Shown: positions 44,057 to 54,490 of the stretch, piece after piece
Layout of the letters: each line of letters begins with the position of its first letter
Position numbering within the stretch: position 1 is the stretch's first letter
Assembly (NCBI GenBank): GCA_037176725.1
Contig: JAZBRS010000044.1
Coordinates: 9,424,001 to 9,488,000 of the forward strand
Origin: Posidonia oceanica
Taxonomy: Eukaryota; Streptophyta; Magnoliopsida; Alismatales; Posidoniaceae
DNA length: 64,000 nt
Direction: 5' to 3'
Notes under the pieces: model-generated
The model's input: only the letters and a program-made list of their open reading frames with translations
What the model was told of the DNA's origin: nothing
The model's database searches: none
Program-made: the position numbers and the translations under genes

Positions 44057-44689
44057 TGTAGTAATCCCAATCAGAATCAGGTTCACTATTAGCGGCTATG
44101 TTTGAGGAGGAAGGCTCAACTCCAAAACACTTAAAACAAAGGAGAAAAGATAAGAAAAGAAGAAGATAAGACAATTCAGAGTCGCCACCGTGTCTATTAT
44201 CAGGAGACAAGGAAAATCGGGGAAATGCATGGGTTAACATGCAAAACCAAGCAAAGGATGCAATGCAAAGGAAAACAAATGCAAATGAAATGACTCATGC
44301 CTAGGATAAGGGCAACATGGTCATTGTGGGCCAAAAGACTAGGCAAGGACTCCTGTTACGTGCAGGGAAGGTGTTAGGCACCCCCGACACACCCGAGAAT
44401 CGGTCTTTCTAGGCTTACGCTCGCATACGCAGGGAAGTACAGGTTTGAATGCCTAAGTGCCAATGGATGCCTAAGTGGATGCTCATAGGTGTGCTCTAAG
44501 TGATGGAATGCAATGCAAGAAAGTAAACGTGCAGTCTAAGCGCACAGCAACGCTGTCTGTGTTCCGAACCAAGCGAAACCCAGTCCATGAGAACTTTAGG
44601 CAGTAAACATCACTGCCCTATATGCAAATGCAGGCGAAAGAAACAAAATAGCGGTAAAACCAAGCAATGTAGGGGACATGCAAGAGAAA

Positions 44690-45000
44690 ACAGCATAAAA
44701 CACGCAAAACGATGCGGAAAACAAACACGACACGCGAAACGGTGCAAAAACAAAGCAGGCACACGAAACGATGCAAAAGACAAAGCCAGTACGTAAAACG
44801 GCACGAAAAACGAAGCAAGCACGCAAAACGGTGCGAGAAACAGAGCATGCATGCAAAACGGTGCGAGAAACAAAGCGGGCACGCGAAACGGTGCCAAAAG
44901 ACAAAGCGGGCACACAAAAAGGTGCCAAAAGCGAAGCGGGCATGCAAAACAGTGCCAAAAGCAAAGCGGGCACCCAGAACGGTGCCAAAGCAAGCAGAAT
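44690..45000 (-). repeat. About 30-bp tandem repeat in TatC LTR
   Basis: Roughly ten units built on AAAGCGGGCACGCGAAACGG TGCCAAAAGC-like sequence, increasingly regular toward 45000. Degenerate relatives of the same motif occur in the TatB LTRs at about 34900-35170 and 59220-59510, so it is an inherited LTR feature that expanded here. Confidence 0.8.
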
Positions 45001-45729
45001 AAAACATTGATAAAGCCATGCAGATGCAGATGCAAAGAGGGAAAGCAAGAGAAGCAAAGGGGGAGGCAAACAGTGCAGGTGTAAGGACGAACGCCTTTTA
45101 AAGACCACGCAATGTAGGTGTGAAGACCTACAAAGGGGAAAGGAAGCAAGTGGAGGGATTACCACTGTTTTGTGACTGTTTCCCATTAATCCGTCCCACG
45201 ATATGTCTCGCACGCTGCCAAAAGCTTGCGATGCGATCGGATCGTGGAAAAGGGGGGGAAGTCGCAATTAGTAGTGAATCCAGGGGAAACTCAACCCAAA
45301 ACACTGAGAATACGCGAAAAGGGGAGACAGAGTTGATAGATGAGAAGAGGAAGTCCTAGTCTACATGCTCGAGGTAATAGAAAGTAAAAACAATGCATGC
45401 AATGCAAATGATGTGTAAATGAATGCTGTGCAGGGGTTCAGAATGACTAACCTTGGAAATCTGAAGCCTGATCTGAGGAATGCTTGGTCTGTATTGAAGT
45501 GCGCTCCACCGGGGTCGTCCAGGTAGCTTGGTTGAGAAGATCCGGAGGCTTAATCAGAAGATATGCAGGCTTCAAGGCAGAGGGACCAGAACAGAGAAGA
45601 AGAATGGATCTAAGTGTAAAAGAGGTCCTAGGGGTGTGCAAAACAGGCCCTCCCATGTAAATGGAAGCTAGAAATACTTGAGTGTGTGCAAGGATGCATG
45701 GGTGCAATGTATGCAAAAATGCAAGAAAG

Positions 45730-46720
45730 GACCTAAGTATGACTTTTTAGAAAACTTAAGGACCTATATGCGAATTTTGGAAAAGTTAAGGACCTAAATG
45801 CAAGGATTTTGAAAAGTTAGGGGCTTATATGCAAGGTTTTTGAAAACTTGAGGGTCTGAATGCAATTTAACAAAATGCAGGGTTTAAAATGCAATTTAAT
45901 AAGGTAAACATGCATTTAAATGGATTTTGTAAACAGGTGAAGGATTTACATGTAATTTGAAAATATGCAGGGGTTGAAATGCAATTTTATAAGATAAAAT
46001 GTGGTTTTAAATGGTCTGTGAATGCAAATATAGGATCTATGTGTAATTTTTAAATATGCAGGGGCTAAAATGCAATTTTATAAGCAAAAGTATGCATTTA
46101 AATGAGTTTTATAAACATGCAGAGGACCTATGTGTGATTTTGAAACATGCAGGGTCAAAAATGCAATTTTATAAGCAAAAATGCTGAAAAACAGATGCTG
46201 TGCATGCAAATGAAGGACCTATGTGCAAAAATGAGAAAATATGAGGTGGAAATGAAATGCAGTATGAAAAGATGGAAAATAAATGCTTAAACCAACAGAT
46301 CAGAGGACTAAAAAGTAAATAAAATAAAAGACAGGATTAAAATGCAATTTACTAAGGTAAAATCAGAGGATTAAATGAGATTTACAACTAAAGGACTGAA
46401 ATGCAAAAAATAAAAAGAAGCTGGACTAAAAAATAAAGAGCATAAAACTTATTTGAACTACTGCAGGACTAATAAGTAAATAAAAAAAACAGCAAGACTG
46501 GAAAGTAAATGTGCAGAAACTTAAATGAGCTGGAAATGGACTAGAATGTAAATAAAATAAACAGCAGGACTGGAAAGTAAATGTGCAGAAACTTAAATGA
46601 GCTAGAAATGGACTGGAATGTAAATAAAATAAAGGACTAGGCTGGAAATAAAGAAAAGTAAATAAACTGTAACTGCAGAGGACTGAAATGAAAATAAAAA
46701 TACATGCAGGGCCTGAACTA
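45730..46720 (-). repeat. Degenerate AT-rich tandem repeat in TatC LTR
   Basis: Many imperfect copies of a unit combining AGGACCTA(A/T)ATGCAA with TTTTGAAAA/ATGCAGGG blocks, spacing about 40-60 bp. Non-coding. Confidence 0.7.
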
Positions 46721-48289
46721 AAATAAAACTTAAAGGAAAACACAACAGGAGGACTAACTAGCAATTAATCAGATTTTTAAGTTTTTCATGCAATTTCATA
46801 TGATTTAAATTCAAACTTAAATGATTCTTAAACGATGGCAGGACTGGAAAGCAATAAAATAAAAATAGGAGGCAAAAATGCAATACATGGCAAAATATGT
46901 ATAGTAAGAAGAAATAAAAGCACAGTAAAAACACAGCAGCAGCGGCCACTGTAGCACAGAGCTACCAGTGGCCGGGAACGGAGGAGGAGGAGTGCTGGAG
47001 TAGCGAGGAAGTAGTGGCGGCCTTCACCGGAATCAGGCGGAGATTGGTGCAGCGTCGGCGGGCCATGGCGTGGCCTGGAGCAGGCCAGAGAGGACGACGG
47101 AGAACTGCAGACCTGTTCGGAGGCAGACCAGAGAATCGGTGCGACGGGAGAGCGATTTGAAAGCATGGTTGCACTCCTGGAGCTCGTGCGGTCCTCAGGC
47201 GACGCTCAGAATGGAGTTATGCTAACTAGAGCAGCGGATCAGACCTAGAGCTCGCTGGAGAAGACAAAGAAGCGGTGGCGTTGACCCGGCAGCAGAGGAA
47301 GGGAAACCCTAGTCTAAAGGCTGGAAAAGCAAGAGGGAACGAAAACTAACCTAAAGGGGTAGAGAAGTACCTGTTTCTGTGGCTGAGAAGTCCCCCCGAC
47401 GTCGGTTGTTTCAGTGGATGCTGGCGAGGCTCGTCCGGCTGCTGGAGGGGTCGTCGACGGGCTGCGATCGTCTGGATCTTCTCAGTGCTTGGAACGGAGG
47501 TTTGCAAACCGGTGGAAGAATCGGCTTTGTTGGGTGCTCAGCAGGTCGTCTGAGGTGAGGGTGTTGAGCTGTTGCTCCCCGAGCTGGGTGGAAGCTTTCG
47601 GCGACTTGCTGGGGGCCTGGTGAAGGTCACTGGATGCTTGGAAGGGCCGATGGAGGGCTGGAGAAGAAGATTGGTTGTCGGGTGGATTTTGGGCAGAAAT
47701 TGCTGCAGGTGTTTGAAGTGGAAGGCTCTGGCTGTGGGGAGAACTGGAGGGCAGGCTCGGGTGGTCTAAGAAGGTGGTGTTCTGGGGGTTTGCTGGGTGG
47801 AGTTTGGGGGGATTCGGTGGTCAATGGTGCTTGGGATTTTGGGGAAGATGGAGTTGGGTTGCAGCTGAAGGTTTTGAGTGGTTGGAGGGTGGTTTCAGGG
47901 TGATTTTGGGCGTGGAATTGAAGAGGGAATTGCTGGGATTCTGGATGAGATTGGGGAAGGAATTGTGAGTGGTTTGCTGGGTGGAACGGGTGCTGTTTCA
48001 GCTGGAATGGAAGAGGAGGAAGAACTGAGTTTTTTGCAGAGGGAAAGAGGGAGAATTGGGTGGCTTTCAGTGCTCTGGATTGCTCTCTCTCTTGGATGAC
48101 GAAAAAAGGTGGTGGAAGGAGGAATGGAGGTGAGGTTTTAACAGGGGCTCGAATAGGTTAAGCGCGGGTTGGGATTTTGAAATCCCACCGGCACAGGCTG
48201 CAGTTGCAGAGGAAGGACGGTCGACGAGGCGACTGGCAATTAATGCCCCAGGGAAGCCGCTGAGAGATGAGAGAGGAGGAGGCTGAACT

Positions 48290-49650
48290 GGTGCTGAGGT
48301 GATCGAGAGGGAGAAGTTGAATTCAAACGGAAGGAGGGAGAGCTGGCGGGAGAAGAAGCTGAGGAAGAAGAAGAAGAAGAAGGAGGGAAGGAGAGCGGCT
48401 GTGGGCCGGGCTGCGTGGAGGAAAAGAAAAAAAGAAAGAAAAAAAGAAAGGAAAGGAAGAAGGGCCAGGTGGGCCGTACCGGCAGGAAAAAAGAAAATAA
48501 AAAGGAAAGAGAACGAGAGGAAGAAAAAGAAAGGAAGAAGAAGAAGGAGAATAAAATTAAAATTAAAATAAAAATAAAAAAGAAAAGATTTGAAAATGTT
48601 TAAAGTAGTTGTTTTTGAGTTAGGATTTTTTGATTAGGTTTTTAATGGTTGTTTTTAATTGGTTAATTAGGATTAGAAATAGTTTTAGTTTTGATTTGAG
48701 TTTTTAGGGTTTAAGTTTTCTTTAAATTGTTTTTTGATTTTGTTTAAATGTTTTTTAAATTGTTTTTTAGTTAAGTTTTTCTTGTTAAGTTGGGATTTTT
48801 AATTAGGATTTTTTAATGGATTGTTTTTAAATTAATTAGGGTGAGTTTTAGATTCTTTGATTCTAGTCTTTTCCTTAAGTCTTCTTTGATTTGTTTTTGA
48901 TTTTGTTTGTTAAGTTCTTTTAATATTTTTTTAGTTAAGTTTTTCTTGTTAAGTCTTTGATTAAGTGTTTTTAAATTTTTTGATTGTTTCTTTTTCCTTT
49001 TTAATTAAGTTTTTTAAATTGTTCCTTTTAGATTTGTTAAGTTAAGTTTTCCCTTAATTATTTGTCTTAGTGTTTTTAATTATTTTCTTTCTTTTTAGGA
49101 TTTGTTTTTTGATTATTTTTAATAGGGTTTTTACTTTTGGTTTGTTTTGGTCATATTTTGGTTTTTGCTTGATTTTATAGCATTTTCTTTTTACCTATTT
49201 TATGTTTTTTAGATTGCATTCTTAGTTTTCCTTTTTAGTTAGATTTAGTTAGGTATTTGTTTTTAATTGTTTGTTTAAGTTTTTAATTACTTCTTTTTTG
49301 GGTTTTGATTTGTTTTTCTTTTGTTTTAAAGTTTTAAATGTTTTTAAAGGTTTTTCAAAGATTTAGTGGAAGAAAGGGAAAGAAAAGGAAAAGGAAGCAG
49401 AAAAGGGAGAAATGAAGGAGTAAAGAAGAAAGAGAGGAGTTGAAGAAAAACAAATATTAGAAAATCAAGGAATAAGCTAAAAATAAAATAAAAATATAAA
49501 TAAAATACAAAAGAGATAGATGCACAAGGTTGGCCCATAGCCAAGCAAGAAAAAGAGAGAAAATGGAGTGGAAGGAAGGAGAATAAGAAGGAGAGAGAGA
49601 GGAGAGAGAAAAGGATAATTTGGATAAATGAAGGGGTTAAAGGTTTAGAA
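48290..49650. repeat. Strand-asymmetric low-complexity region in TatC LTR
   Basis: 48290-48600 is almost pure purine (GAAGAAGAAG, AAAGGAAAG), 48600-49330 is T-rich with few C (GTTAAGTTTTT repeats), and 49370-49650 is purine-rich again (GGAAAG, GAGAGA). Many short ORFs here are Lys/Arg- or Phe/Leu-rich artefacts. Confidence 0.8.
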
Positions 49651-50031
49651 AAGAGGTGAAATTTGGGGAGTGTGTGGCCTAGCGCCTCTAGTGTTAGACC
49701 TAGGGTTTGGGTTTAGATTTGGGAAGGTTTTGGAAGGGTTTTGAGGTGTAGAAAAAGAGTAGTTTCACCTAGGTTTTTTAGGGCTTTGGGGAGTGATTTT
49801 GGTTTGAAATTTTGTGGGATTTTTGGTAGGTTTGCTAAGCTAAGAAGGGTGAGTTTTCCTATGGTTTTTGGGTAGTTTTTGGGCTTGGAAAAGGGGTGTG
49901 ATTCTAGGTTAAGTTTGGACTTGATTTGGAGAGATGGATGAAAGGAAATGTGTAGGTTTGGACCTAGATTTTGATTCAGAAGCCACCAGAAGATTCTAAT
50001 TGCTTCAGCTTGTCAAAATGGGGTGTCAACA

Positions 50032-50110
50032 CAGCGCCATCAAAGTACAGTTGCCAATGCTCTTGGTCCTCAGGGTCCTTTTCAGCAGAGTCCTCCATTG
50101 CAAAGAGGAT
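50032..50110 (-). pseudogene. TatB second RNase H, N-terminal strand
   Basis: Encodes EHWQLYFDGA, including the first catalytic Asp, and stops at the TatC LTR boundary. It is the missing half of the domain at 43561-44056. Confidence 0.85.
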
Positions 50111-50690
50111 ATCCTCATCTGGCAATTGCGTCTGGAGAGGTTGATATTCAGGCAGTGGGAAATTTGCAAGGTGATCTGCCATGGCTTGACCCTTCACGGA
50201 TCTCTACGTGATGAAGGTGATGTCATAATGAGACAACAACACCTGCCACTTGACACATCTACCCACCATGGCTGGCTTTTGGAAGAGGAACTTGATGGGG
50301 TCATGTCGGTATAGAAGCCGGACTGGATATGCCATCATATAGTGCCTCAGCTTCTGTGCGGCCCAGAAGAGTGATAAGCAGGTCTTCTCTATTGTGTTAT
50401 ACTTGGCTTCGCAATCATTGAATTTTTTGCTCAGGTAATAAATGGCGTGCTCCTTTCATTCCGATTCGTCATGCTGGCCCAAGACGGCGCCCATGGAATG
50501 CTGCGTGGTAGAAAGGTAGAGAAGCAGAGGTCTCCCTGGCGTGGGAGGAACCAAAACAGGAGGTTTGATCAACAGCTGCTTGATCTTATCAAATGCAGCC
50601 TGGCACTCTTCGCTCCAGTTGATCTGTGCATTCTTCTTCAGGAGCTTGAAGATCGGTTCGCAGATAGGCGTGAGCTACGCAATGAACCGA
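50111..50690 (-). pseudogene. TatB RT-linked RNase H
   Basis: Shows CQAAFDKIKQLLIKPPVLV, GRPLLLYLSTTQHSMGAVLG, HAIYYLSKKFNDCEAKYN, EKTCLSLFWAAQKLRHYMM and KGQAMADHLANFPLPEYQPL. As in TatA the usual catalytic Asp position reads YLSTTQ, so this domain may have been inactive before decay. Stops occur at about 50455 and 50203. Confidence 0.75.
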
Positions 50691-51500
50691 CTGATGTATT
50701 GCAGGCGCTCTAAAAGGCCTCGGACCTCCTTTTCAGTCCTAGGGGGTGGCATGTCCACAATGGCTTTTGCCTTCATCAGGTCCACTTCAATCCCCCTCTG
50801 GCTAACAATGTAGCCTAGGAGCTTGCCAAATGACACCCCGAATACGCATTTGCTGGGGTTGAGGCGCAACTTATACTTCCTCAAGCGATCAAAGAGCTTC
50901 TTTAAACAAGTGAGGTGATCCTCGGGCTCTTTGGACTTGGCAATCATGTCGTCCACATAAACCTCCACTTCTTGGTGCATGAGGTCATGGAATAATGCAG
51001 TCATTGCCCTCTGATAGGTTGCGCCGGCGTTCTTTAGCCCAAACAGCATAACTTGATAGCAGAAGACCCCCCACGGGGTGATAAAGGATGTTTTCTCCAT
51101 GTCCTCTTCTGCCATTCTAATCTGGTTAAAGCCGGAGAAGCCATCCATGAAGGAGAGCATTTGTGCCCTGCAGTGTTGTCCACTAGGACGTCAAAGTGCG
51201 GCAGTGGAAAATCGTCCTTGGGACTCGCCTTGTTCAGGTCCCTATAGTCGATGCACATCCAGACTCTACCATCCTTCTTGGGCACTGGCACAACGTTTGC
51301 AAGCCATTCAGGGTAAAGGATGACCTTCAGAAAGTTAACATTGTGCTGCTTCATGATCTCTTCTTTGATCATAAGCAACCACTACGGTCGCTATCTTCTT
51401 AGCTTCTGCTTTACTGGCCTTGCGTTTGGATTTAAGGGTAGGTTGTGCACAACTATCTCGACATCGAGGCTGACCATATCTTCATAGCTCCAGGCGAAGA
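50691..51500 (-). pseudogene. TatB reverse transcriptase
   Basis: Reads VFAWSYEDMVSLDVEIVVHN, PEWLANVVPVPKKDGRVWMC, IDYRDLNKASPKDDFPLP, then a small deletion near 51160 shifts the frame. After it come MLSFMDGFSGFNQIRMAEED, TPWGVFCYQVMLFGLKN, AMTALFHDLMHQEVEVYVDD (YVDD at 50948-50959) and LGYIVSQRGIEVDLMKAKAI. The retained core motifs make the assignment secure. The frameshift and stops near 51380-51390 inactivate it. Confidence 0.9.
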
Positions 51501-53640
51501 CATCTACATACTCTTTCAAGAACGTAATGTGCTCTAGCCTGGGGCGATAGATGGGCGTTGATGTGAACTTCTCTGGCTTCTTCGGCTGTGCCGATGCTGA
51601 CATGGAGGTTGGGGCCTTCTAGATTGTCGTCATGGGGCCGGAACTCAGGTGATGGTTCATCATTCTCATCGTTGCCTATATCATCCTCCTCTCCATATGC
51701 AATGAGTTCTGAGAGGATCTCCTTTTCGAAGGTGGGGTCTGTTATATCAAAGGAATGAATTTGTTCCACTGCTTGGCCCTAGTGACGCTTCAGGATGGTC
51801 ATGCTTACCCGAGTATTTCTATATCCTCGGTGTGCCATCTCTGCCTTGGCAATCTCCTCTGCCTACTCTAACTCTACTGACTCTGCTGATGACTCTCCTA
51901 CTGCTGGTGACTCTGCCAATTCTGATGACTCTGCTACTATGATCTGTGTTGCTAATGCTGCTGCTGACTGTACCATTGCTGCTTGTGCAGGGGATGACTG
52001 CGCTGTGGGTGCTTGTTGTGCTGCTGATGCTGTGGGTGCTGATGCTGATGCTAATGCTCGTGGTGCTGCCACAGGTGCTAATGCTGCTGGTGCTAATGCT
52101 GATGCTTGCGGTGCTGCCGCGGGTGCTGATGCTGCTGGTGATGATGCTGATGCTGTTGGTGCTGCCGTGGGTGCTGACGCTGCTGGTGCTGATGCTGATG
52201 CTGTTGGTGCTGCAAGTGCTGATGCTCACGGTGCTGCCACAGGTGCTAATGCTGCTGGTGCTGATGCTGATGCTCGCGGTGCTGCCGCGGGTGCTGACGT
52301 TGCTGGTGCTGATGCTGATGCTGTTGGTGCTGCAAGTGCTGATGCTCGTGGTGCTGCCGTGGGTGTTAATGCTGCTGGTGCTGATGCTGATGCTCGCGGT
52401 GCTGCCATGGGTGCTGACACTCGCGGTGCTGCCGCAGGTGCTAATGCTGCTGGTGCTGATGCTGTGGGTGCAAGTGCTGCTTCTTCCTCCGCATCTTCTA
52501 ATGTGCTTACGGGGAACATGTCAGGTAGGCGGCTGATCTGTGTGCTGCCGCTAGAGGCACTGCCAGAGCGGGGCATGCACTGCACATACCACCTAGACCC
52601 ACCCTCCGGCTGCAGGGTGATTAGCTCATCTGGCCTAGTGGGCACTGCTGCCGTTGGATCTTCTTCAAGGACCATGATGGAGGGATCCGTGGCCACAGCT
52701 TTCCCCTTCCTTGCTGCCTAATGCTCTGCAATGTCCTCTGCCAACAACACGAGCTACTCTTGGAACAGTTGCTCTAAATCCCCCATCATGAAGTCGACCT
52801 GAGCCTTCACAGCCGCTCCTTGCTCCTCATCCGAGGGAGAGTCGACGTAATAGGCGATGGGGGGCTCTGGCTTTGGCTCGCCCACTAGGTGTGCTGCTGC
52901 TGCTTGGGGCATCTGCTACGCTGCTGCTTGCGGGTGGGCTGTCAGGGTCACTGCTGCAATTGGAGGGGAGGCAAAGGAGCTCTTCTGGCGGGCCGATAGC
53001 TGGGCGGCCACGCTGGGGGACAAAACGCCGGCACCCATGCGTGATGGTGGTTGTCTCCCTAAAGATGCGATGGGGGTCCTCCACAAATCTTGTCCTGGTA
53101 TAGCTGACAGCTGTGTGCCGGAGGGAGCCATCGAGCCTGCTTGCTGTACTACGCATGAAGCGGGCTGAATCGCACTGCCTTTTGACCTGACTGACTGCGC
53201 CACCAGAAATGGTGAGCTCTATACTGGTGCGGCTGCGGCCGCAAGCAAATTGCTGGAGGGTGCTTGCGGATGTGCACCTAGCTTCTGCGCTGCTGCTGTG
53301 GCAGTCATTGATGCTGGTGAAGCTGCAGGGAGAGGACAAACTGTCAATCCTGCCAAAAGGTCTGCTACTTTTGCTGCTGTTTCTGCTGAAGGGGGTGCTA
53401 AGCAAACTGACCGGGACGCTGCCGTGCTAAGCTGATCCTTACTGCTGATTGGGGTTGCTTCCACCACGTCGGACTGTTCCTCATCTGAATAGTAGTCCTC
53501 AATGCAGACCCACTCTTCTGCCGGCAGCGGGGAGCTCTGGCATGCTGTCTGCTGTACTGGGGTCTAACTGCCTGGATTAAGGGCACCTGCACTGACAAAA
53601 TTCATGAGGTCCCGAGGGAAGGCTGTCCTCTGATCCATCA
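51501..53640 (-). pseudogene. TatB spacer between protease and RT, with Ala-rich repeats
   Basis: Between protease and RT the polyprotein carries an acidic stretch (about 51640-51760), an Ala/Pro/Ser-rich region encoded by about ten copies of a 48-bp unit (51940-52480), and further Ala/Ser-rich, charged segments. On the minus strand the unit reads as SAPAA/APRASA-like peptides; on the plus strand it is also open, giving a false Ala/Asp/Gly-rich ORF. Stops are few in this part. No fold is recognisable; it is probably a flexible linker. A G-patch-like remnant (GYVKGTRLRWYSQGIAEP) lies near 53735. Confidence 0.7.
51940..52480 (-). repeat. 48-bp in-frame tandem repeat (Ala-rich linker)
   Basis: Units contain GGTGCTGATGCTGCT, then GGTGCTGATGCTGATGCT, then a block ending GGTGCTGCCGCG, totalling 48 bp or 16 codons. 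Copies differ mainly by transitions. The length is a multiple of three, so expansion keeps the polyprotein frame. Confidence 0.85.
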
Positions 53641-54490
53641 GCTGCATGCATGCGTCTTTATCGAGCTATGGGTCGTATTCGAGACCCTCGGAATCCCTTC
53701 GCTCTGCTGCTTTGATCGGCTCAGCGATTCCCTGGCTGTACCACCTGAGCCGCGTTCCCTTGACATAGCCTCACCTGTGACAGACATTTTCGACCATCCG
53801 GAAGGGGTTGATGTGAACGGCCAAGGAGTTGACATGTTCAAGATTAGGAATGAAGTTAACCGACTCGCACTGGTTAACGCGATATAAAGCATCTGACAGC
53901 TCAGGATCAAAAGGGACAGTCTATGCAGAGACAGGGGAAACTGCCTCGATCCACTCCTTCTCAAAGTTTTTCGCCATGACAACGATGACATCGTCGCCGT
54001 GGCGAAACTTGATCATGCGATAGAGGGTCGAGGGGATGACCTGATGCTTGTGCAGCCAAGGGCGCCCAAGCAGGAGATTGAAGTTAGGCTCCAAGTCGAC
54101 AATGTAGAATTCTACATTGAATACGACCGGACCGATGGTGAGAGGAATGATCAAAATCCCTATGGAGTCATGGTGGGTGTTATTAAAAGCTGTCATTCCC
54201 TTTTTTGCTGGAGTGATATCCTCGACTTTGAATCCAAGCCTAGTTTGCTATGCGCAACGGACAGACATTAAGGCCTGACCCATTATCAACCAGTGACAGG
54301 GGAATGCGAAAGTTCTTGAATTGCACCATGACGATCAAGGGCTGGTTGTGATTAATCCCCGCTGGAGGCAGCTCATCGCTTGTGAAAGAGATGACCTGTG
54401 GCTTCGCGATCACGCCTACCATGCTTTCCAGGGCTGTAGGTTCTATGGCTTGGGACACATGGGCAGCTTGGAACACGCAAAGAAAAGCCT
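53641..54490 (-). pseudogene. TatB protease
   Basis: Runs from AHVSQAIEPTALESMVGV (about 54455) through VISFTSDELPPAGINHNQPL, the active-site block LVDNGSGLNVCPLR (about 54255-54295), ITPAKKGMTAFNNTHHDSIG, IPLTIGPVVFNVEFYIVDLE and FNLLLGRPWLHKHQVIPSTL. Asp and Gly of the retropepsin motif are present. One stop sits at about 54239 and another at about 53921. It is closely similar to the TatA protease, so the two elements belong to the same family. Confidence 0.85.

Larger units (their letters stand above)
44057..50031 (-). mobile_element. TatC: solo LTR of a third Tat-type element
   Basis: Plus-strand start TGTAGTAATCCC and end GGGGTGTCAACA, i.e. a minus-strand LTR TGTTGACACC...GGGATTACTACA of 5,975 bp. 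Flanks are TAGCG (44052-44056) and CAGCG (50032-50036), a 5-bp target duplication with one mismatch. Joining the flanks restores the second RNase H reading frame without gap. It holds the usual Tat LTR blocks (GAGTCGCCACC at 44183-44193, GGACTCCTGTTACG, GGTGTTAGGCACC). I see no internal LTR end, primer site or pol, so it is read as a solo LTR left by recombination between two LTRs. Confidence 0.78.

Noticed and set aside
45120..45360. Small ORF with possible promoter upstream
   Set aside because: Low-complexity LTR sequence with no support for translation.
47414..48100. Possible host gene on the plus strand with Trp/Gly-rich ORFs
   Set aside because: Several frames are open, no domain is recognisable, and the stretch lies inside the TatC LTR.
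51795..52721. A 308-codon Ala/Asp/Gly-rich ORF on the plus strand
   Set aside because: It is the antisense of the TatB protease-RT spacer. GCT-rich repeats keep both strands open. Domain order and homology favour the minus strand.
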